From: an uncultured Oscillospiraceae bacterium
GTDB lineage: Bacteria; Bacillota; Clostridia; Oscillospirales; Ruminococcaceae
Length of the DNA: 10,978 nucleotides
Reading direction: 5' to 3'
NCBI GenBank assembly: GCA_902489475.1
Contig: CABUAH010000061.1
Location: 1 to 10,978 of the forward strand
The notes under the pieces are model-generated. The model searched no databases. It saw only the letters and a program-made list of their open reading frames with translations, and was not told the origin of the DNA. Both the position numbers and the translations under genes were made by a program. Shown in pieces: positions 6,087-10,978 of the stretch (within the stretch, counting starts at the first letter, position 1; every line of letters starts with the position of its first letter).

Positions 6087-6539
6087 ATGATAGTTAAAAC
6101 CATCAAAGTGAAAAAACTCGGAATTGTAATTGCTGCTTGTGCCGTGGCGGCTTTGTTTATGTTTTTGGTAGTATATGGAGTTGCTCATGCATATTCTGAT
6201 AAATGCGTTTCACTTGACACAGAAGTTTTAAGACAAGACTTTATAAAGGATTTAGGCTGGGAAACGGATGGAGAGTATACAAGCAGCAAGGTTGTAAAAA
6301 TACCTGTTGAATTTGGAGATGTTTACGAGGAGTATAACGAAATTCAAACTGAACAGGGATTTAACCTTGAAAAATACAAGGGCAAAGAGGTTGAGATTTA
6401 TACTTATAAGGTAAAAAACTATCCCGGCGGCAGGGAAAACGTCTTTATTAACCTTATAACTTTTGAGGGAAAACTCATAGGAGGAGATGTGTCCTGCAAC
6501 GAGCTTGACGGATTTATGCAGGGACTTAAAAAAGCTTAA
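6087..6539 (+). CDS. DUF4830-type membrane-anchored protein
   Basis: A 150-residue protein with a basic N-terminus and a single hydrophobic segment at about residues 10-33, an uncleaved anchor or signal peptide, followed by a small extracytoplasmic domain. The domain reads FIKDLGWE, IPVEFGDVYEEYNEIQTEQGF, LEKYKGKEVEIYTYKV and GGDVSCNELDGFMQGL, the pattern I associate with DUF4830, a clostridial family of unknown function. The ATG is preceded by GAGAGAGGGG at suitable distance. The pseudouridine synthase gene begins 20 bases after its stop, so the two are probably co-transcribed, although no shared function is evident. The family assignment is from memory of the motif pattern. Confidence 0.8.
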   Translation: MIVKTIKVKKLGIVIAACAVAALFMFLVVYGVAHAYSDKCVSLDTEVLRQDFIKDLGWETDGEYTSSKVVKIPVEFGDVYEEYNEIQTEQGFNLEKYKGKEVEIYTYKVKNYPGGRENVFINLITFEGKLIGGDVSCNELDGFMQGLKKA

Positions 6540-6559
6540 CAGCAAAAGGATGTGCGTGT

Positions 6560-7282
6560 GTGTCTAAAATTATAAGGCTTGACAGATTTGTGTCAAATCA
6601 AGTTTTTGATATTTCAAGGAGCGAGGTAAAGACTCTTTGTAAAAAGGGAAGAATTACTGTAAACGGTAAACCGTCGAAGTCTGATATGAAAATCAATGCA
6701 GAAAAAGATATTGTTTCGGTTGATGGCGAAGCGATTGAGTACAAAGAACATATTTACATAATGCTTAACAAGCCAAAGGGCTATGTTTGCTCCACAAAGG
6801 ACGGAGAAAGTCCGACTGTTTTGGAGCTTGTACCGAAGAAGCTTTTCAGAGAGGGAATCTTTCCGGCAGGAAGGCTTGACAAGGATACAGAGGGGTTTGT
6901 TTTGCTGACTGATGACGGAGAGCTTTCGCACAAAATGCTTTCGCCGAAAAATCATGTTGACAAGAAGTATTATGTTGAGCTTCGGGATGAAATCAAAAGG
7001 GATACGGATCAACTTTTTAAAGACGGAATTACAATTGACGGAAACGAGAAATGTATGCCGGCGAGACTTATAAGAATAGACGGAAACAAGAGAGCGTGTT
7101 ATCTTGTTTTGCACGAAGGAAAGTTTCATCAAGTTAAGAGAATGTTTATTTCGGTTGGAAATGAAGTGGTCTATCTTAAGCGTGTCAGCATCGGAAAGAT
7201 GAATCTTGACGAAAATTTGCCTCTTGGAAAATGTTTAGAGATTTTGCACAAAGATATACCGAAACTTTTGGATAGAATATGA
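6560..7282 (+). CDS. rsuA: RsuA-type rRNA pseudouridine synthase
   Basis: A 240-residue cytoplasmic enzyme that isomerises a specific uridine in rRNA to pseudouridine. An S4 RNA-binding domain (about residues 3-60: RLDRFVSNQ, RSEVKTLCKKGRITVNG) precedes the catalytic domain. Visible motifs are the KPKG loop (71-74), the catalytic-Asp motif GRLDKDTEG (104-112, Asp107) and the later GKFHQVKRMF segment. The SPKNHVDKKYYVEL stretch after LLTDDGELSHKM is closer to RsuA (16S rRNA position 516) than to RluB, so RsuA is my choice; the exact target is inferred. It uses a GTG start with AAAAGGA 9 bases upstream. Length is normal for the family. Confidence 0.88.
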   Translation: MSKIIRLDRFVSNQVFDISRSEVKTLCKKGRITVNGKPSKSDMKINAEKDIVSVDGEAIEYKEHIYIMLNKPKGYVCSTKDGESPTVLELVPKKLFREGIFPAGRLDKDTEGFVLLTDDGELSHKMLSPKNHVDKKYYVELRDEIKRDTDQLFKDGITIDGNEKCMPARLIRIDGNKRACYLVLHEGKFHQVKRMFISVGNEVVYLKRVSIGKMNLDENLPLGKCLEILHKDIPKLLDRI

Positions 7283-7346
7283 AGAAGGTAAAAAACTTTC
7301 GTTAATATGAATAATTTACAACTGAAAAGTTTAGTCAATTCTACAC

Positions 7347-7375
7347 TTGAAATTTATCCGTACAACTGATATTAT
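7347..7375 (+). promoter_or_regulatory. Promoter of the sugar-importer ATPase gene
   Basis: TTGAAA (7347-7352), 17 bases, TATTAT (7370-7375), with an overlapping TATAAT at 7373-7378. The leader before the start codon is about 50 nt. Confidence 0.6.
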
Positions 7376-7433
7376 AATATTAGAACAATTTTGAGGATTG
7401 ATTTTCTATTATAATTTTAGGAGGTTTTGATAA

Positions 7434-8576
7434 ATGGCAAGTGTTACACTTAAAAACATTTACAAAAAGTATCCGGGAAATGTTGTTGCTGTTACGGACT
7501 TCAACATCCAAATCAAGGATAAGGAATTTATTATTCTTGTAGGACCTTCCGGATGCGGAAAATCGACAACATTGAGAATGATTGCAGGACTTGAGGAAAT
7601 CAGCGACGGAGAGCTTTACATTGGTGAAAGACTCGTAAACGATATTGCACCTAAGGACAGAGATATTGCGATGGTTTTCCAAAACTATGCTCTTTATCCT
7701 CATATGACTGTATTTGAGAATATGGCTTTCGGATTGAAGCTTAGAAAAGTTCCTAAGGATCAGATTGCTAAGAAGGTTGAGGAAGCGGCAAGAATTCTTG
7801 ATATCGCTCATTTGCTTGACAGAAAGCCTAAGGCTTTGTCAGGAGGTCAAAGACAGAGAGTTGCGCTTGGTCGTGCTATCGTTCGTGAGCCTCAGGTATT
7901 CTTACTTGACGAGCCTCTTTCAAACCTTGACGCTAAGCTCCGTGCACAGATGAGAACTGAGATTTCAAAGCTTCATAAGAAACTCGGTACAACATTTATT
8001 TATGTAACGCATGACCAGACTGAGGCTATGACAATGGGTGACAGAATTGTTGTTATGAAGGACGGCTTCATTCAGCAGATCGACACACCTACAAATCTTT
8101 ACAACAATCCTGTTAATCAGTTTGTTGCCGGATTTATCGGTTCGCCGCAGATGAACTTTATTGATTCAAAACTTCTTAAGATAGACGGAAAATACGTCGT
8201 AGAGTTTGGCTCTGAGGACACTAAGACAACAAGAGGCGTTAAATACACTGTAGAAGTTCCTGAAGCTAAGGCAGACGCTGAGGTTTTAGAGCCTATGGTT
8301 GGAAAAGAAGTTGTTTTGGGTATTCGTCCTGAATGTATCCATGATGAGGAGATGTTCTTGTCAACAGCTAAGACAGGAGTTATTGATACAACTGTTGAGG
8401 TTACTGAGATGATGGGTGCTGAAACATATCTCTATATTAATTGTGAGGGAATTCCTCTTACAGCAAGAGTTTCACCGAGATCAACTGCAAGACCGCAGGA
8501 TAAGATTAAGGTTGCTCTTGATCCTAACAGAATTCACCTTTTCGATAAGGAAACAGAAAAATCACTTATTAACTAA
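7434..8576 (+). CDS. MsmK/UgpC-type carbohydrate ABC importer ATPase
   Basis: A 380-residue ATPase of the CUT1 sugar-importer class (MalK, MsmK/MsmX, UgpC), acting on the cytoplasmic face of the membrane. The nucleotide-binding domain shows Walker A GPSGCGKS (37-44), Q-loop Gln83, signature LSGGQ (135-139), Walker B VFLLDEP (155-161) and switch His193. The C-terminal third (about 235-370) is the TOBE-type regulatory domain, with VLGIRPECIH and the closing DPNRIHLFDKETEKSL. The start has AGGAGG 9 bases upstream. No permease or binding-protein gene is nearby, and it has its own promoter and strong terminator. This matches the known pattern in which one MsmX/MsmK-like ATPase serves several sugar importers encoded elsewhere; that role is inferred here. 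Confidence 0.93.
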   Translation: MASVTLKNIYKKYPGNVVAVTDFNIQIKDKEFIILVGPSGCGKSTTLRMIAGLEEISDGELYIGERLVNDIAPKDRDIAMVFQNYALYPHMTVFENMAFGLKLRKVPKDQIAKKVEEAARILDIAHLLDRKPKALSGGQRQRVALGRAIVREPQVFLLDEPLSNLDAKLRAQMRTEISKLHKKLGTTFIYVTHDQTEAMTMGDRIVVMKDGFIQQIDTPTNLYNNPVNQFVAGFIGSPQMNFIDSKLLKIDGKYVVEFGSEDTKTTRGVKYTVEVPEAKADAEVLEPMVGKEVVLGIRPECIHDEEMFLSTAKTGVIDTTVEVTEMMGAETYLYINCEGIPLTARVSPRSTARPQDKIKVALDPNRIHLFDKETEKSLIN

Positions 8577-8588
8577 GAAAACAATCAG

Positions 8589-8619
8589 TGGGCAGTCGGT
8601 ATCGACTGCCCATTTTTTT
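8589..8619 (+). terminator. Intrinsic terminator after the importer ATPase
   Basis: A perfect 10-bp stem (TGGGCAGTCG at 8589-8598 with 8603-8612), loop GTAT, then seven Ts. Confidence 0.95.
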
Positions 8620-8636
8620 ATTAGAAAACAAAAAAA

Positions 8637-8660
8637 GCAAGCGATTAATTTCACTTGCCT
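8637..8660. repeat. 24-bp repeat, copy 1, hairpin
   Basis: Identical to 8893-8916. It forms a GCAAG/CTTGC stem. Read on the minus strand this copy is followed by a T-run (A-run at 8630-8636 on plus), so it can end rny-side transcription. Confidence 0.75.
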
Positions 8661-8690
8661 AAGTCTGTAGAAAAAACCTGTTGTTAATCA

Positions 8691-8732
8691 AAAGAGGGGA
8701 CGCTTTCACTTGCAAAGCATCCCCTCTTTTTA
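8691..8732. terminator. Strong bidirectional hairpin
   Basis: AAAGAGGGGA (8691-8700) pairs with 8720-8729 and GCTTT (8702-8706) with 8714-8718, leaving one mismatch and a 7-base loop. T-runs follow in both directions, so it may stop transcripts of both convergent genes. Confidence 0.7.
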
Positions 8733-8753
8733 GGCAGTCCACCGGACTGCCTA
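8731..8753. repeat. Perfect 10-bp inverted repeat
   Basis: TAGGCAGTCC (8731-8740) and GGACTGCCTA (8744-8753) with a 3-base loop, directly against the preceding hairpin. Confidence 0.7.
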
Positions 8754-8768
8754 AAAATTCACCCCTTG

Positions 8769-8854
8769 AAAAGCGCTTGCAAAAAAGAATTTCGCCGTCT
8801 GCGGACGGCGACCAAGGCTCTGCCTTTGGAAACCGCAAGCTTTTTTAAAAGCTT
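8769..8854. repeat. Branched intergenic repeat
   Basis: An outer stem (AAAAGC..TTGC at 8769-8780 with GCAAGCTTTT at 8835-8844) encloses two hairpins, CGCCGTC/GACGGCG (8793-8810) and CCAAGGC/GCCTTTGG (8812-8829). A further palindrome, AAGCTTTT/AAAAGCTT, lies at 8837-8854. No coding potential is visible. It resembles multicopy intergenic repeats I recall from Ruminococcus-like clostridia, but this is unverified. Confidence 0.5.
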
Positions 8855-8892
8855 GACCAAAACTTTAATTTTAACTTTATCGACAAACTAAG

Positions 8893-8916
8893 GCAAGCGA
8901 TTAATTTCACTTGCCT
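8893..8916. repeat. 24-bp repeat, copy 2, hairpin
   Basis: Second copy of the 8637-8660 sequence, here extended to GGCAAG/CTTGCC. On the plus strand it is followed by a T-rich run, so this copy faces the opposite way as a terminator. The two copies enclose 232 bp of hairpins. Confidence 0.75.
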
Positions 8917-8935
8917 TTTGTTTTTTGATATTAAA

Positions 8936-10501
8936 TTATTTTGCGTATTCAACAACTCTGCTCTCTCTGATGAGGTTGACTTTAATCTGTCCCGGGTAAT
9001 CCATCTCATCTTCGATTTGCTTAGCAATATCACGTGCAACAAGCACCATTTTTTCGTCGTTGATTTTTTCCGGCTGAATAAGGATTCTAACCTCACGTCC
9101 TGCTTGAATAGCATAGGACTTTTCAACTCCGTCGTATGATGTACAAATTTCTTCAAGCTTCTGTAAACGCTTGATGTAGTTTTCATAGTTTTCGCTTCTC
9201 GCAGCAGGCCTTGCCGCTGAAATTGCGTCAGCCGCCTGTACAAGAGCCGCAACAACTGTTTTGATTTCTACATCACCGTGGTGAGCTTCAATAGCGTGTA
9301 AAACATCAGCGCTTTCTTTGTATTTTTTACAAACGTCAACACCTATTTGAACATGAGATCCTTCAATCTCATAGCTTAATGCCTTACCTATGTCGTGTAA
9401 GAGTCCGGCTCTTCTTGCGAGGTTTGCGTCAACTCCAAGCTCCGATGCCATCATTCCGGCAATGTGAGCAACTTCAATAGAATGGGTTAGCACATTCTGT
9501 CTGTAGCTTGTTCTGTATCGGAGTCTGCCGATAAGCTTAACAAGCTCATTGTTCAAGCCGTGAACATTGGTTTCAAGAATTGCTCTTTCGCCTTCCTGTT
9601 TAATTTTGTATTCGACTTCTCGTTTTGACTTTTCATACATTTCCTCTATTCTGGTCGGATGAATTCTTCCGTCCTGAATAAGCTTTTCCAGTGTGAGTCT
9701 TGCTATTTCTCTTCTTACCTGATCAAAGCAGGAAAGAGTAATAGCCTCCGGTGTGTCGTCTATAATGAGATCTACTCCGGTAAGAGTTTCTATTGTACGG
9801 ATATTTCTTCCTTCTCTTCCTATAATTCTTCCCTTCATTTCATCGTTAGGAAGAGGTACGACAGAAACGGCGGTTTCAGAAACCTGATCAGCCGCACATC
9901 TTGAAATTGCAAGAGAAATATATTGTCTTGCTTTGTCCTCACATTCTTCTTTGATTTGTGCTTCATAGCCCTGAATTTTGACAGCTTTCTCATGAACAAG
10001 CTCTTCGTCGAGAAGATTAAGTAAGTAAGTTTTTGCTTGTTCTTTTGTAAACTCTGAAATTCTTTCAAGCATTTCGAGCTGACTTTTCTTGATTCGCTCG
10101 GATTCTTCGAGCTTCTCATCAGCTGTTTTGATTTTTGACTGTAAAAGTTCTTCTTTCTTTTCAATGTTAGAAACTTTCTTGTCGAGTGTTTCTTCTTTTT
10201 GCAGAAGTCTTCTTTCTTGGCGTGAAACTTCGTTTCTTCTTTCCTTGATTTCCTTTTCAGCTTCGTGGCGAGACTTGTGAATTTCGTCCTTAGCCTCTAC
10301 TAAAGCTTCCTTTTTTAAACCTTCGGCATTTTTCTTAGCGTCCGATAAAATTCTTTTTGCTTCCTCTTCAGCCGAACCGATTTGTGCCTCGGCTATTTTT
10401 TTACGGTGATTAACACCGATCTTAAACGCAATGAAAAATGAAACGACTGCACCAAGAACAAGGGCTGCAACGCACAATAGAATGGTTAATTCCAAATCCA
10501 T
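8936..10501 (-). CDS. rny: Ribonuclease Y
   Basis: RNase Y is the membrane-anchored endoribonuclease that starts decay of many mRNAs in Firmicutes. The 521-residue length is normal. In order: one N-terminal membrane helix (about residues 5-27), a long charged coiled coil (about 35-200), a KH RNA-binding domain with GRIIGREGRNIR (224-235), and an HD metal-dependent phosphohydrolase domain with LTHS (His340), LLHDIGK (His369-Asp370) and EAHHGD (around 405-410). All expected catalytic residues are present. The ATG has AAGGAGG at a rather long spacing (12 bases). The gene stands alone, without the recA or ymdB neighbours often seen, and is preceded by a leader of about 320 nt with strong structure from a consensus promoter. 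Confidence 0.96.
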   Translation of the reverse strand: MDLELTILLCVAALVLGAVVSFFIAFKIGVNHRKKIAEAQIGSAEEEAKRILSDAKKNAEGLKKEALVEAKDEIHKSRHEAEKEIKERRNEVSRQERRLLQKEETLDKKVSNIEKKEELLQSKIKTADEKLEESERIKKSQLEMLERISEFTKEQAKTYLLNLLDEELVHEKAVKIQGYEAQIKEECEDKARQYISLAISRCAADQVSETAVSVVPLPNDEMKGRIIGREGRNIRTIETLTGVDLIIDDTPEAITLSCFDQVRREIARLTLEKLIQDGRIHPTRIEEMYEKSKREVEYKIKQEGERAILETNVHGLNNELVKLIGRLRYRTSYRQNVLTHSIEVAHIAGMMASELGVDANLARRAGLLHDIGKALSYEIEGSHVQIGVDVCKKYKESADVLHAIEAHHGDVEIKTVVAALVQAADAISAARPAARSENYENYIKRLQKLEEICTSYDGVEKSYAIQAGREVRILIQPEKINDEKMVLVARDIAKQIEDEMDYPGQIKVNLIRESRVVEYAK

Positions 10502-10630
10502 GGTTTTAAGCTTCCTCCTTCTTAGTCTGTATTTTAGATACTTCTCCTCGAAGGCATATGCTCAGTATTCAATTTATTTATCTCAACATTTACCCTCAGG
10601 AGTAATGTATAAAAAGAGTGATAATATCTA

Positions 10631-10659
10631 TTGACACAATATGACGTTTCTTTTATAAG
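10631..10659 (+). promoter_or_regulatory. Plus-strand promoter antisense to the rny leader
   Basis: TTGACA (10631-10636), 17 bases, TATAAG (10654-10659): 11 of 12 consensus bases. Transcription would start near 10666 at the base of the structured domain and run against the rny leader. Confidence 0.5.
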
Positions 10660-10785
10660 GGATTGGTTTGCCGCTCTGCACAGCAGGTTGCAGCTTTGCG
10701 GCGTATGGTGTTAAGTAAATGGATTGTAATCCTGACTTAATCCGAACCAAAATTCGCCTAATCGGCGTTTGGATACCTTACATAA
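10653..10785 (-). ncRNA. Structured RNA domain in the rny leader
   Basis: A 133-nt domain is closed by an 8-bp helix with one bulge (10653-10660 with 10776-10785). Inside are a 6-bp helix, 10663-10668/10745-10750, and three hairpins: GCCGC/GCGGC (10670-10674/10698-10702, with inner CTGCA/TGCAG); TTAAGT/ACTTAA (10711-10716/10735-10740, with inner GGAT/ATCC); and CGCC/GGCG (10755-10758/10764-10767). I do not recognise a known riboswitch or 6S RNA. I annotate it on the strand of rny because the perfect promoter drives it there; the structure would also form on the other strand. No clear terminator follows it before rny, so a leader is likelier than a free RNA. Confidence 0.5.
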
Positions 10786-10826
10786 GTGATCCGTCACAAT
10801 TGTATAAATACATAATATACAAATTA

Positions 10827-10855
10827 ATTATATCTCAAACATGATGCCGTGTCAA
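10827..10855 (-). promoter_or_regulatory. Perfect-consensus promoter of rny and its leader
   Basis: On the minus strand, TTGACA (10850-10855), a 17-base spacer and TATAAT (10827-10832): all 12 consensus bases. Start near 10820, about 320 nt before the rny ATG. Confidence 0.85.
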
Positions 10856-10939
10856 GACGTTTTCGTTTATTTTAACAAAAGCTGATAAAATGGTTCATTG
10901 TAAAATGAAATAGGACATATAGAAAAAGTCATAGCAGAC

Positions 10940-10978
10940 GTGGTATAATGAAGTACCACACACCAAAAACCACGGAGG
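10940..10978 (+). promoter_or_regulatory. Promoter, operator-like dyad and RBS of next gene
   Basis: An extended -10 (TGGTATAAT, 10941-10949) lacks a good -35. An inverted repeat, GTGGTA (10940-10945) and TACCAC (10954-10959), with 8 bases between, straddles the -10 and the likely start. GGAGG at 10974-10978 is the ribosome binding site of a plus-strand gene that begins just past the window. Confidence 0.6.

Noticed and set aside
6614..7132. 172-codon minus-strand ORF
   Set aside because: Lies entirely inside the pseudouridine synthase gene, has no ribosome binding site and a cysteine- and isoleucine-rich shadow composition.
8845..9255. 136-codon minus-strand ORF, and the 109-codon one at 9835-10164
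   Set aside because: Both are out-of-frame shadows of rny on the same strand, and the rny frame is intact with all its domains.
10745..10750. GGTTCG-like stretch on the minus strand as a tRNA T-loop
   Set aside because: No acceptor stem, anticodon arm or D-arm can be drawn around it.
10653..10785. rny leader domain as T-box, purine riboswitch, signal recognition particle RNA, transfer-messenger RNA or 6S RNA
   Set aside because: I looked for the conserved sequence motifs of the T-box, purine, FMN, cyclic-di-GMP and SRP classes and found none; 6S RNA is one long bulged rod, whereas this domain is branched.

Overview
The window looks like chromosome from a low-G+C, endospore-forming anaerobic Firmicute, probably a clostridium of the Oscillospirales/Ruminococcus kind. 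The reasons are a CotJC-type spore-coat manganese catalase, RNase Y, RsuA-type and MsmK/UgpC-type proteins of Gram-positive style, strong AGGAGG ribosome binding sites and sigma-A promoters. The genus is an inference.

Left end (1-1263): an AT-rich unidentified ORF, open at the window edge, stops 28 bases before the body of a cotJC gene that has lost its start and about 30 N-terminal codons. The cotJC frame stays recognisable up to codon 699, just after an in-frame TAG, so foreign DNA appears to join the gene inside its coding sequence. This is the best candidate for something unusual here: one end of an element interrupting a sporulation gene, as skin interrupts sigK in Bacillus. A bidirectional terminator closes the segment.

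1296-4454 (minus strand): a two-gene ABC exporter operon (ATPase, then a large FtsX-type permease). Its near-consensus promoter is overlapped by an inverted repeat, and a second repeat of the same GTTA-N8-TAAC pattern lies in the 150-nt leader. The repressor is not in the window.

4455-6086: mostly non-coding, with tandem Spo0A-box-like sites, a possible 34-codon ORF and a Yip1-like membrane protein gene, then a GC-rich palindrome-rich repeat element bounded by two near-identical 30-bp direct repeats.

6087-8619 (plus strand): a DUF4830-type membrane-anchored protein and an RsuA-type pseudouridine synthase form a pair. A solitary MsmK/UgpC-type sugar-importer ATPase follows with its own promoter and terminator.

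8620-8935: a cluster of hairpins and repeated segments between convergent genes.

8936-10978: rny (RNase Y) on the minus strand, with a long leader starting from a perfect-consensus promoter. The leader contains a closed multi-helix RNA domain of about 133 nt. A near-perfect plus-strand promoter fires into the same domain, so the two transcripts would be antisense. The right edge holds the promoter, an operator-like dyad and the ribosome binding site of a plus-strand gene outside the window.
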